Source: Pseudomonas putida (GTDB lineage Bacteria > Pseudomonadota > Gammaproteobacteria > Pseudomonadales > Pseudomonadaceae). Taken from it: 64,000 bases of DNA. The stretch spans positions 4,482,001 to 4,546,000 of the forward strand of contig CP163498.1 in NCBI GenBank assembly GCA_041071465.1. The letters run 5' to 3'. The notes beneath the pieces were generated by a model, which did not search any database, had not been told where the DNA came from, and saw only the letters and a program-made list of their open reading frames with translations. Below are positions 36,080 through 44,479 of this stretch, piece after piece. A program made the position numbers and the translations under genes. Positions within the stretch are counted from its first letter, which is position 1, and every line of letters begins with the position of its first letter.

Positions 36080-36724
36080 ATGACTCAGGAAGCCCGCTAC
36101 CACCGCATGCTGCCGGAACTGCGCAAAGCCAACCTGGTCGAGGCGACCTTGGTGTGCCTCAAGCGCCATGGCTTTCAGGGGGCGTCGATCCGCAAGATCT
36201 CGGCTGAAGCCGGGGTTTCGGTGGGGTTGATCAGCCATCATTACGCCGGCAAGGACGAACTGGTGGCCGAGGCCTACATGGCCGTTACCGGCCGGGTGAT
36301 GGGCCTGCTGCGCGAGGCCATGGCCCAGGCTGCGCCCAATGCCCGCGAGCGGCTGTCGGCGTTCTTCCGCGCCTCGTTCTGCGCCGAGCTGCTCGACCCG
36401 CAATTGCTCGATGCCTGGCTGGCTTTCTGGGGTGCGGTGAAGACCGCCGACGCCATCAACCAGGTACACGACCACTCTTACGGCGAGTACCGCAACGAGC
36501 TCAGCCGGCTGCTGGCCAAACTGGCCGAGGAAGAGGGCTGGCAGGGTTTCGATGCCGACCTGGCGGCCATCAGCCTGAGCGCCTTGCTCGATGGCCTGTG
36601 GCTGGAGTCGGGGCTCAACCCCGGCACCTTCACCCCCGAGCAGGGCGTGGTCATCTGCGAGGCCTGGGTCGATGGCTTGCAGGCCGGCGGTCGGCGGCGC
36701 TTCAGCCTGCCCGAGGGCTGTTGA
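36080..36724 (+). CDS. TetR-family regulator
   Basis: A 214-residue regulator with a BetI-like N-terminus. The helix-turn-helix has IRKISAEAGVSVGLISHHYAGKDELV near residues 34-60. The C-terminal domain has an FCAELLDPQLLDAWLAFW segment, also seen in BetI-like TetR proteins. The start at 36080 lies 99 bp from the divergent enoyl-CoA isomerase-like gene, which it probably controls. It also sits just upstream of the aru regulatory genes, but nothing ties it to them. Confidence 0.88.
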   Translation: MTQEARYHRMLPELRKANLVEATLVCLKRHGFQGASIRKISAEAGVSVGLISHHYAGKDELVAEAYMAVTGRVMGLLREAMAQAAPNARERLSAFFRASFCAELLDPQLLDAWLAFWGAVKTADAINQVHDHSYGEYRNELSRLLAKLAEEEGWQGFDADLAAISLSALLDGLWLESGLNPGTFTPEQGVVICEAWVDGLQAGGRRRFSLPEGC

Positions 36725-36797
36725 TCGCCCGTTCAGTAACGAGTACGCTGCTGTCGCGAGTGTGTAGAACAACACCAATAAAAAGAGACGACACGCA

Positions 36798-37514
36798 ATG
36801 ACGCCTCGGGTATTGATCGTCGATGACGATCCGCTTATTCGTGACTTGCTGCAGGCCTATCTGTCCCAGGAAGGCTACGACGTGCACTGCGCCGACACGG
36901 CGGAAAAGGCCGAAGCCCTGCTCGGCAGCCAGGATGTCGACCTGGTGCTGCTGGACATCCGCCTGCCTGGCAAGGACGGCCTCACCCTGACCCGCGAGCT
37001 ACGGGTGCGCTCGGAGGTCGGCATCATCCTCATCACCGGGCGCAATGACGACATCGACCGCATCGTCGGCCTGGAATGCGGCGCCGACGATTATGTCATC
37101 AAACCGCTCAACCCCCGCGAGCTGGTGTCCCGTGCCAAAAACCTGATCCGCCGCGTGCGCCATGCCCGCGAGGTACACCCGGCCCCGGCCTGCGCGCAAT
37201 CGCTGAAGCAGTTCGCCGACTGGGCGCAGGACACCGATCGCCGTCGCCTGATCGACGCCCGTGGCGGGCAAACCCTGCTGACCCACGGCGAGTTTCAACT
37301 GCTCAGCGTGTTTCTGCGCAACAGCGGCCACACCCTTAGCCGCGACCAGCTGATGGACCAGATTCGCAACCGCGAGTGGGTGCCCAACGACCGCTCCATC
37401 GATGTGCTGGTCGGGCGCCTGCGCCGCAAGCTGCATGACGATCCGGCCGAGCCACAGCTGATCATCACCATCCACGGCACCGGCTACCTGTTCACCGCCA
37501 GTGTGGCGGCATGA
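36798..37514 (+). CDS. aruR: OmpR-family response regulator (AruR type)
   Basis: A 238-residue regulator. The receiver has VDDDP and phospho-acceptor Asp53 in VLLDIRLPGKDG. The C-terminal winged helix has LLTHGEFQLLSVFLRNSG and RSIDVLVGRLRRKL. Its stop overlaps the next gene (ATGA). The block it heads leads into an arginine transaminase operon, matching the aruRS arrangement of P. aeruginosa, where AruR is needed for aruHI expression. The family is certain; the Aru assignment is contextual. Confidence 0.85.
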   Translation: MTPRVLIVDDDPLIRDLLQAYLSQEGYDVHCADTAEKAEALLGSQDVDLVLLDIRLPGKDGLTLTRELRVRSEVGIILITGRNDDIDRIVGLECGADDYVIKPLNPRELVSRAKNLIRRVRHAREVHPAPACAQSLKQFADWAQDTDRRRLIDARGGQTLLTHGEFQLLSVFLRNSGHTLSRDQLMDQIRNREWVPNDRSIDVLVGRLRRKLHDDPAEPQLIITIHGTGYLFTASVAA

Positions 37515-38286
37515 GCCACTGCGCCTGGCTGTCGGCACTTGCGCTGTGTGTTGCGCAGGCCAATGCCAGCGAGCCGGTGCGGTATTGCGACTACCCGGTG
37601 TACCCACCCATTTCCTGGAGCGATGGCCACCAAGTGCGTGGGCTTGCCCAACCGTGGTGCGTGAGCTGTTCGCACGCCTGGGCTACCCGGTGCAAACCGT
37701 GGTACTGGGCAACTGGAAGCGCTGCCTGCTGGACGCCGCCGCCGGGCGGGTGGACGTGGTGCTGGCCTACAACAGCGACCAGCGCGACCAGCGCATGCGT
37801 TTTTCCACGGTGCCGGTGTTGCGCGAGGAAGTGGCTGTGTTCTACAACCGCAAGCGGCCGGTGCAGTTCCAGCAACTGGAGGACCTGGCCGGCTACCGTG
37901 GCGGCCTGTTATACGGTGAAAGCTACGGCGCTGAGTTCGACCGCTTCGTCGCCCGCCACCAGAACATCGAGCGGGTGTCGTCCAGCCAGCAGAACTTTGG
38001 CAAGCTGATCCGCGGCCGCATCGACTACGTGATCCAGGAGCGGCGTACTGGCCAACTGTTCATCGAACACTTGCCCGGCGCGCAGGACATCCGCGTGCTG
38101 CCCACTGCACTGAGCGTGGACTATCTGCGTGTAGCCGTGTCGCGGCAATCCCCCCTGAGCCAGCACATGGATGAAATCGACGAGCAGCTGCAGCGCATGA
38201 ACCGGGCTGGCGAGATCGAGCGCTGGCTGGAGCAAAGCGAAGTCACCTACCGCGACATGATCAAGCTGCCGGCGGATGCCCGATGA
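37511..38286 (+). pseudogene. Periplasmic SBP_bac_3-like sensor protein, interrupted by one apparent frameshift
   Basis: The N-terminus MSHCAWLSALALCVAQANA is a signal peptide. The mature part begins EPVRYCDYPVYPPISWS. The continuation in the other frame (VVRELFARLGYPVQTV, then VDVVLAYNSDQRD and DYVIQERRTGQLF) is that of amino-acid-type solute-binding proteins. Adding one C to the CCC at 37647-37649 restores 258 residues. It overlaps both the regulator gene and the kinase gene, so it is part of the signalling unit. No ABC permease is adjacent. It likely presents an amino acid or guanidino compound to the kinase. Confidence 0.83.
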
Positions 38287-40535
38287 TACGCCTGCGCACC
38301 GACGGCCTGCTGCGTCGCCTGCTGCTGTTCATCCTGCTGTTCAGCCTGTGCTTCACCGTGCTGGCCAGTGGCGTGCAGCTGTACTTCGAGTACCGCCGCG
38401 AAATGCGTGACATAGACGCACGCATGGCGTTGATCCGCGCCGGCTACCTGGCCAGCCTGGAGCGTAGCCTGTGGGACCTGGACGAGGCGCAGCTGGATGT
38501 GCAACTGCGCGGCCTGGTGGACTTTTCCGATGTGGCGCGGGTGCGCCTGGTCAGTGATGATTTCCAGTTGTTGCGCGGTGAGGCCGAAGCCACAGGGCCG
38601 CTGCGCATCGAGCGCTTCCCCCTTGATTATCAGCCACCCTCGGGGCCGCCCAGGCACCTGGGCGAGCTGGAAGTCAGCATCGACCTGGGCGCGGTGCACC
38701 GCCGGTTGTACGCCACAGGCCTTGCCAGCCTGCTGTGGATGGGCGTGTTTCTGTGCGGCCTGGCAGTGGCACTGTCGGGGCTGTTCTACCGCCTGGTCAC
38801 CCGCCACCTGCAAGTGATGGCCGAATTTGCCCGTCGTATTGGCGCCGGCCAGTGGCAGGAGCCGTTGCGCCTGGGGCGCCGCCGTTCAGCGCGCCCCGAC
38901 GAGATCGACACGGTGGCCAATGCCCTGGACGATATGCGCCGCGCCATCCTCAGCGATATCGAGCGCCGTGAGCGCGACCGCCTGGAGCTGCAGGGCAAGC
39001 GCGACGAATTGCAGGCCATGGTCGAGCGGCGTACGGCCAGCCTGGCCCGCGCCAAGGACGAGGCCGAGGCTGCCAACCTGGCCAAGTCACGCTTCCTGGC
39101 GACCATGAGCCATGAACTGCGCACGCCGCTCAACGGTATTCTGGGCATGGCCGAACTGCTGCGCGGCGGGCGCCTGGAGGCGGCCGACCGCCAGCGTGTC
39201 GAGGCCTTGTACAAAGCCGGCGAGGGCCTGCTGGCGATTCTCAACGAGGTGCTGTATTTCGCCCGGCTCGAAGAAGGCGAAAGCCGCGCCGAGCTGGTAG
39301 GTTTTTCCTTGCGCCAGTTGTGCCAGGAAGTGCTGGCGTTGCTCGAACCCATGGCCATGGAAAACGCCGACACCCTGCAACTGCAGGTAGATGAGCAGTT
39401 GGCCGCGCACCAGCACGGCGCCGAGCAATACCTGCGCCAGGTGCTGAGCAACCTGCTGGCCAATGCCATCAAGTTCACCGAGCACGGCCAGGTACAGCTT
39501 ACGGTGCAGGTGCTGGCCAGCAACGAACGCTCGCAGCGCCTGCGGTTGTCGGTCAGTGACAATGGCATCGGCATCGAGCCCGCCGTACAGGCGAAGATCT
39601 TCGACCGCTTCGTCCAGGCCAGCGAAACAGTGGCGCGTCGCTATGGCGGCACTGGCCTGGGCCTGGCGATCTGCAAGCACCTGGTGGAAAAACTGGGCGG
39701 CAGCATCGGCCTGGACAGTGTGCAAGGGCAGGGCAGTTGCTTCTGGTTCGAGCTCGACATGGCGCGCGGGCAGCCCGTGCCTGCGGGCTCACCTGCCCCT
39801 TTGTCCTTGCTCAGCCTGGATATCCTGGTGGTCGAGGACGTTGCGCTGAACCGCGAGGTGGCGGGTGGCCTGCTGCTGCGCGATGGCCACCGGGTGAGCT
39901 TTGCCGAAGATGCCGGGCAAGCCCTGCAGGCGTGTGCGCAGCGGCGCTTCGATCTGGTCTTGCTTGACGTGCACTTGCCGGGCATGAGCGGGGTGGAGTT
40001 GTGCCGACAGCTGCGTGCCTCGCCTGGCCCGAACCGCCACAGTCGGATCCTGGCACTGACGGCTGGCGTGCAGCCGGGGCAGGTATCGGGCTACCTGGAT
40101 GCTGGCATGCAAGGGGTACTGGCCAAGCCCTTGCGGCTGGACAACCTGCGCGAGGCGCTGGCCGAAGTAGCCTGCGGCGAAGTGACCAGCGCTGACGCAG
40201 ACATGGACTGGTCACTGCTGGACACCCACCGCTCGCTGCTGGGCAAACAGAAGCTGCAAGGCCTGTTGAAGGTGCTGCGCCAATCACTGGAGCAGCATGC
40301 CACGGCGCTGGCCGAGGCGCTGCCGGCCCAGGACTTCACCGAAGTGCTGCACCTGGCCCATCGCCTGGCCGGTAGCTGCGATTCCTTGGGGTTCGCCGGG
40401 CTGGCAGCGCTGTTGCATCGCCTGGAAGAGGCGGCCCGGCAGCAGGACATCGAGGCGATGCAAACCCTCGACGGGCCGCTGGCCACCCAGCTAAGTCAGG
40501 CCCGCGCCACGCTGGAACAGCTGATCCAGAGCTGA
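38283..40535 (+). CDS. aruS: Hybrid sensor kinase with receiver and Hpt (AruS type)
   Basis: A 750-residue inner-membrane kinase. TM1 ([17 protein letters not shown]) and TM2 ([19 protein letters not shown]) enclose a periplasmic region of about 120 residues, followed by HAMP. HisKA has [13 protein letters not shown], the HATPase has NAIKFTE and GTGLGLAI, the receiver has [11 protein letters not shown], and the C-terminal Hpt has the His in [12 protein letters not shown]. Signal would pass His-Asp-His and then to AruR. The start overlaps the binding-protein stop (ATGATA). The order regulator, binding protein, kinase suggests periplasmic sensing of the inducer. Confidence 0.87.
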   Translation: MIRLRTDGLLRRLLLFILLFSLCFTVLASGVQLYFEYRREMRDIDARMALIRAGYLASLERSLWDLDEAQLDVQLRGLVDFSDVARVRLVSDDFQLLRGEAEATGPLRIERFPLDYQPPSGPPRHLGELEVSIDLGAVHRRLYATGLASLLWMGVFLCGLAVALSGLFYRLVTRHLQVMAEFARRIGAGQWQEPLRLGRRRSARPDEIDTVANALDDMRRAILSDIERRERDRLELQGKRDELQAMVERRTASLARAKDEAEAANLAKSRFLATMSHELRTPLNGILGMAELLRGGRLEAADRQRVEALYKAGEGLLAILNEVLYFARLEEGESRAELVGFSLRQLCQEVLALLEPMAMENADTLQLQVDEQLAAHQHGAEQYLRQVLSNLLANAIKFTEHGQVQLTVQVLASNERSQRLRLSVSDNGIGIEPAVQAKIFDRFVQASETVARRYGGTGLGLAICKHLVEKLGGSIGLDSVQGQGSCFWFELDMARGQPVPAGSPAPLSLLSLDILVVEDVALNREVAGGLLLRDGHRVSFAEDAGQALQACAQRRFDLVLLDVHLPGMSGVELCRQLRASPGPNRHSRILALTAGVQPGQVSGYLDAGMQGVLAKPLRLDNLREALAEVACGEVTSADADMDWSLLDTHRSLLGKQKLQGLLKVLRQSLEQHATALAEALPAQDFTEVLHLAHRLAGSCDSLGFAGLAALLHRLEEAARQQDIEAMQTLDGPLATQLSQARATLEQLIQS

Positions 40536-40661
40536 CGTACAAAAAACTTACCACTTTTTACATCTTCGATCCGTTCGTACAACGGCACCTTACATCCGTT
40601 TCCAATAATCCATGGCAACCGTGTTGCACGCGGTCCATGAGGCTTATTGGAGACAAGAATA

Positions 40662-40739
40662 ATGACATGCCGTAGCGCTCAGCCCCTCCTTCGCACCGCC
40701 CCACGTGCCTGCCGCAATGGCGAGGTGCGCCATGACTGA
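40662..40739 (+). CDS. Possible 25-codon arginine-rich leader peptide
   Basis: A short frame starts at an ATG with TTGGAGAC well placed upstream. It encodes 25 residues, five of them Arg and two of them Cys, and stops at TGA 40737-40739, inside the first codons of the permease gene. The stop overlapping the start at 40732 would couple the two translations. Arginine richness before an arginine-cluster permease hints at a regulatory leader, but Arg is common in chance frames of GC-rich DNA. This is a tentative call. Confidence 0.3.
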   Translation: MTCRSAQPLLRTAPRACRNGEVRHD

Positions 40740-42138
40740 TACCGTTGAAAAAATCCAGCTCACCCGGGCCCTGAAAAGCCGGCACATCTTCATGCTGTCG
40801 CTTGGCGGAGTGATTGGCACCGGCCTGTTCATGGGCTCGGGCGTGACCATCAACCAGGGCGGGCCGGTGGGTGCGATCCTGGCCTACCTGGTCGCGGGTT
40901 TGCTGATGTACCTGGTGATGGTCTGCCTGGGCGAACTGTCGGTGCAGATGCCGGTGTCCGGCTCGTTCCAGGCCCATGCCACCAAGTTCATCGGCCCGGC
41001 CACCGGCTTCATGATCGGCTGGGTGTACTGGATGAGTTGGGCCACTACGGTGGGCCTGGAATTCACCGCCGCCGGCATGCTGATGACCCGCTGGTTCCCG
41101 GACGTGCCGATCTGGTACTGGTCGGCACTGTTCGTGGTGGTGCTGTTCGGCCTCAATGCCCTGGCCACTCGCGCGTTTGGTGAAGCCGAGTACTGGTTCT
41201 CGGGCATCAAAGTGGCGACCATCCTTGGTTTCATCATCATCGGCCTGCTGGTGATCTTCGGTGCCATCCCGTTGACCAGCGGGGCGCCGGCGCCGATGCT
41301 GGACAACCTGGTGGGCGAGTCGCTGTTCCCCCACGGCCTGTCGGCGGTGTTCGCGGTGATGATGACGGTGGTCTATGCCTTCCAGGGCTGTGAAATCATG
41401 GGCGTGGCGGCCGGCGAGACCGAGCACCCGGAAAAGAGCATCCCGCGGGCGGTGCGCAACGTGGTGTTCCGCGTGCTGATCTTCTACGTGCTGGCGATTG
41501 CGGTGCTGTCGGCCATCGTGCCGTACGAGCAGGCTGGCCTGATGGAAAGCCCGTTCGTGCAGGTGTTCGACATGGTCGGCATCCCGTTTGCTGCCGACGT
41601 GATGAACTTCGTCATCCTCACCGCCATTCTTTCGGTGGGCAACTCCGGGCTGTATGCCTCTACGCGCATTCTTTGGGCGATGTCCAAGAGCGGCATGGCG
41701 CCGAAAAGCCTGTCGCCACTGAGCAAGCGCGGCGTGCCGCTGCGGGCGCTGAGCATCACCCTGTGCTTTGCGCTGATCTCGCTGATGACCAGCTTCATTG
41801 CCGCCGACACGCTGTTCATGGTGCTGATGGCGGTGAGCGGCATGTCCGGTACCGTGACCTGGATCGTCATCGCCCTGGCGCAGTATCGCTTCCGCAAAGC
41901 CTACCTGCGTGACGGTGGGCAGTTGCAGGACCTGAAGTACAGGGCGCCGCTGTATCCGTTGGTGCCGCTGCTGTGCATCACCCTGTGCAGCTCGCTGTTC
42001 GTGTTCCTGGCATTGGATGAAACCCAGCGGCCGTCGCTTTACTGGGGCTTTGGCTTCATTGCCCTGTGCTACGCGGCGTACTACTTCGTCAATCGTCGCC
42101 GCCAGGGCGCCTTTGCGCCGAGTGCGCCTGGGGTTTGA
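40732..42138 (+). CDS. APC-family amino acid permease
   Basis: A 468-residue inner-membrane transporter with about 12 helices. The family signature MLSLGGVIGTGLFMGSG is at the N-terminus, and FQGCEIMGVAAGETEHPEKSIPRAVRN is the conserved central loop. It belongs to the lysine/arginine/aromatic branch of the amino acid-polyamine-organocation family. It sits directly after aruS, as does the permease of the P. aeruginosa aru cluster. It probably imports arginine or a related cationic compound. The start at 40732 has GCGAGG; ATG 40717 is an alternative. Confidence 0.9.
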   Translation: MTDTVEKIQLTRALKSRHIFMLSLGGVIGTGLFMGSGVTINQGGPVGAILAYLVAGLLMYLVMVCLGELSVQMPVSGSFQAHATKFIGPATGFMIGWVYWMSWATTVGLEFTAAGMLMTRWFPDVPIWYWSALFVVVLFGLNALATRAFGEAEYWFSGIKVATILGFIIIGLLVIFGAIPLTSGAPAPMLDNLVGESLFPHGLSAVFAVMMTVVYAFQGCEIMGVAAGETEHPEKSIPRAVRNVVFRVLIFYVLAIAVLSAIVPYEQAGLMESPFVQVFDMVGIPFAADVMNFVILTAILSVGNSGLYASTRILWAMSKSGMAPKSLSPLSKRGVPLRALSITLCFALISLMTSFIAADTLFMVLMAVSGMSGTVTWIVIALAQYRFRKAYLRDGGQLQDLKYRAPLYPLVPLLCITLCSSLFVFLALDETQRPSLYWGFGFIALCYAAYYFVNRRRQGAFAPSAPGV

Positions 42139-42149
42139 TTCACGATCGT

Positions 42150-42270
42150 CGGGGCCGCTTTGCGGCCCTTTCGCGACACAAGGCCGCTGCTACAAGTACT
42201 GCGCAGACCTGAAATCTGTGAAAAACCTGTAGGAGCGGCCTTGTGTCGCGAAAGGGGCGCAGAGCGCCCG
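42150..42270. repeat. REP pair in reversed orientation
   Basis: The left unit (GGGGCCGCTTTGCGG, ending CCGCTGCTACAAG) and the right unit (CCTGTAGGAGCGG, ending GCGCCCG) point away from each other, opposite to the other three pairs. The remainder of this 338-bp gap up to 42476 is AT-rich and likely holds the promoter of the next operon; no gene was seen there. Confidence 0.85.
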
Positions 42271-42476
42271 GCAATCTCGCGGTTGTACAAAGTTGTAACA
42301 ACCGCCACGAGATTTGCTCTCATAAAATCAAATAAATCCATTAAAAACAATTACTTATATTGTTGTCGCGGACTATTGCAGGCCAAGTTTCGGGCAATTG
42401 CCGTCTTGCTGAACACTCGTTTAGTATCTCCCTCATCAAGTCCTCCCCAAACCATCACAACAACACCGAGGCCCCC

Positions 42477-43385
42477 ATGACCACCCCGTCGTCGTCACTG
42501 TTGAGCAACGTCGAAGCCGGCGTTGCCTGGATCACCCTCAACCGCCCCGAGCAGCGCAACGCGCTGGATATCCCAACCCTCAAGCAACTGCATGCCTTGC
42601 TCGACAGCCATAACGGCGACCCGGCGGTACGCGTGGTGGTACTCACCGGCAGCGGGCGCAGTTTCTGCGCCGGCGCCGATCTGGCCGAATGGGCTGCCGC
42701 CGAAGCCGCAGGCACCCTGGAAAGCTACGGCTGGACCGAAACCGCCCATGCTCTGATGTTGCGCCTGCACAGCCTCGCCAAACCCACCATCGCCGCCATC
42801 AACGGCACCGCCGTGGGCGGTGGCATGGACCTCAGCCTGTGCTGCGACCTGCGCATCGCCGCCGCCTCGGCGCGTTTCAAGGCCGGCTACACCAGCATGG
42901 GCTACAGCCCCGATGCCGGCGCCAGCTGGCACCTGCCACGGCTGATCGGCAGCGAGCAGGCCAAGCGTTTGTTGTTCCTCGATGAACTGTGGGGCGCCGA
43001 GCGCGCCCTGGCGGCTGGGCTGGTCAGTGAAGTCTGTGCCGACGAGCAACTGCCCGCCGTGGCCGCCGAGTTGGCCGGGCGCCTGGCCTGCGGCCCGACC
43101 TTCGCCTTTGCGCAGACCAAGCAACTGATGCGTGACGGCGCCCGGCGCACCCTGGCCGAGCAGCTGGAAGCCGAGCGCCACGCCGGCCTGTTGTGCGGCC
43201 GCAGCCAGGATGGCGTCGAGGCGCTGCAAGCCTCGGTTGAACGCCGCGCCCCCGTTTCATCGGCCAGTAACCCGATACCGACCCTGACCAGGACCTTTGC
43301 AGATGAATTTCCAACTGACCCAAGAACAAGAAATGTTGGTGGAAGCGGTACGCAGCTTTGTCGCCAAAGAGCTGCTGCCCCATGA
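42477..43385 (+). CDS. Enoyl-CoA hydratase/isomerase-like protein of the aru cluster (3' end runs on)
   Basis: Crotonase-fold protein. The oxyanion segment SFCAGADLAEW and AAINGTAVGGGMDLSLCCD are clear, but both usual catalytic Glu positions are replaced (GGGMDLSL and SPDAGASW). The Asp at the second position recalls PaaG-type isomerases. As printed, the frame runs to 43385 across the start of the next gene. Adding one T at 43255-43257 gives the ending APVFIGQ-stop at 43270, typical of the family, so the native protein is probably about 264 residues. It belongs with the acyl-CoA dehydrogenase and synthetase downstream. Confidence 0.85.
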   Translation: MTTPSSSLLSNVEAGVAWITLNRPEQRNALDIPTLKQLHALLDSHNGDPAVRVVVLTGSGRSFCAGADLAEWAAAEAAGTLESYGWTETAHALMLRLHSLAKPTIAAINGTAVGGGMDLSLCCDLRIAAASARFKAGYTSMGYSPDAGASWHLPRLIGSEQAKRLLFLDELWGAERALAAGLVSEVCADEQLPAVAAELAGRLACGPTFAFAQTKQLMRDGARRTLAEQLEAERHAGLLCGRSQDGVEALQASVERRAPVSSASNPIPTLTRTFADEFPTDPRTRNVGGSGTQLCRQRAAAP

Positions 43386-44463
43386 GGAAGCGGTGGACCG
43401 CGCCGATGCCGTGTCACCCGAGCTGGCCGCACAGATCCGCGGCAAGGCCATCGCCGCTGGGTTCTATGCCTTCAACATGCCCGAGGAAGTCGGTGGCGGC
43501 GGCCTGGACTACTTGTCTCAGGCGTTGATCGAGCGTGAGCTGTCCAAGGTGTCCTGGGCCCTGCATGTATTTGTCGCACGGCCGTCGAAAATTCTCATGG
43601 CCTGCAAGGATGAGCAGATCAACGACTACCTGCTGCCCTGCGTGCAGGGCGAGAAAACAGACTGTTTCGCCCTCACCGAACCGGGCGCCGGCTCCGATGC
43701 CAACGCCATCAGGACCCGCGCCGTGCGCCAGGGCGATGACTTTGTCATCAACGGCAGCAAGCACTTCATCAGCCACGCCGGCCACGCCGATTTCGCCATT
43801 GTCTTCGCGGTCACCGACACCTACGAGCACAACGGGCGCAAGCGCAATGCGGTCACGGCGTTGCTGGTGGACCGTGGTACGCCGGGCATGACCATCCGCC
43901 GTGGCCCCAAATGCGTCAGCAACCGTGGCTACCACACCTACGAACTGTTCTTCGACGACTGCCGGGTGCCGGCCAGCAAGGTACTGGGCGAGGTTGGCAA
44001 GGGCTGGGAAGTGGCCAACGCCTGGCTTACCGCAGGCCGGGTGATGGTCGCCGCCAACTGCGTGGGCCAGGCCCAGCGCGCACTCGACCTGTCGCTGCAA
44101 TGGGCCGCCGACCGTAAGCAATTCGGCCAGGCCATTGGCAGCTACCAGGGTGTGTCGTTCAAGTTGGCCGACATGGCCACGCAGATCCGCGCCGCCGAGA
44201 TGCTCACCCTGCACACTGCCTGGAAGATGGACCAGGGCAGCATGACCGACGGCGAGGCCGGCATGGCCAAGCTGTTTGCCAGCGAAGTGCTGGGCAAGGT
44301 GGCCGACGAAGCCGTGCAGATATTTGGCGGTATGGGCCTTATGGACGAAGGGCCGGTCGAGCGCATTTGGCGCAATGCGCGTATCGAACGCATCTGGGAG
44401 GGGACCTCGGAAATCCAGCGGCACATCATCGCCCGCGAACTGCTGCGCCCGCTGCTGCGCTGA
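43303..44463 (+). CDS. Acyl-CoA dehydrogenase
   Basis: A 386-residue FAD enzyme. It has FALTEPGAGSDANAIRT (acyl-CoA dehydrogenase signature 1), KQFGQAIGSYQGVSFKLADM, and a C-terminal IWEGTSEIQRHIIARELL with the catalytic-base Glu. It would introduce a 2,3 double bond into an acyl-CoA, here perhaps 4-guanidinobutyryl-CoA given the cluster. The start at 43303 has AGGACC upstream; Met 43297 is possible. It is 16 bp upstream of the acyl-CoA synthetase gene. Confidence 0.92.
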   Translation: MNFQLTQEQEMLVEAVRSFVAKELLPHEEAVDRADAVSPELAAQIRGKAIAAGFYAFNMPEEVGGGGLDYLSQALIERELSKVSWALHVFVARPSKILMACKDEQINDYLLPCVQGEKTDCFALTEPGAGSDANAIRTRAVRQGDDFVINGSKHFISHAGHADFAIVFAVTDTYEHNGRKRNAVTALLVDRGTPGMTIRRGPKCVSNRGYHTYELFFDDCRVPASKVLGEVGKGWEVANAWLTAGRVMVAANCVGQAQRALDLSLQWAADRKQFGQAIGSYQGVSFKLADMATQIRAAEMLTLHTAWKMDQGSMTDGEAGMAKLFASEVLGKVADEAVQIFGGMGLMDEGPVERIWRNARIERIWEGTSEIQRHIIARELLRPLLR

Positions 44464-44479
44464 GCGCCTGGAGAACCCC

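Noticed and set aside
43270..43385. Genuine overlap of the enoyl-CoA hydratase-like gene with the acyl-CoA dehydrogenase gene
   Set aside because: The overlapping tail loses family similarity. A one-base correction at 43255-43257 gives the normal ending APVFIGQ and a clean gap with a ribosome site for the next gene.
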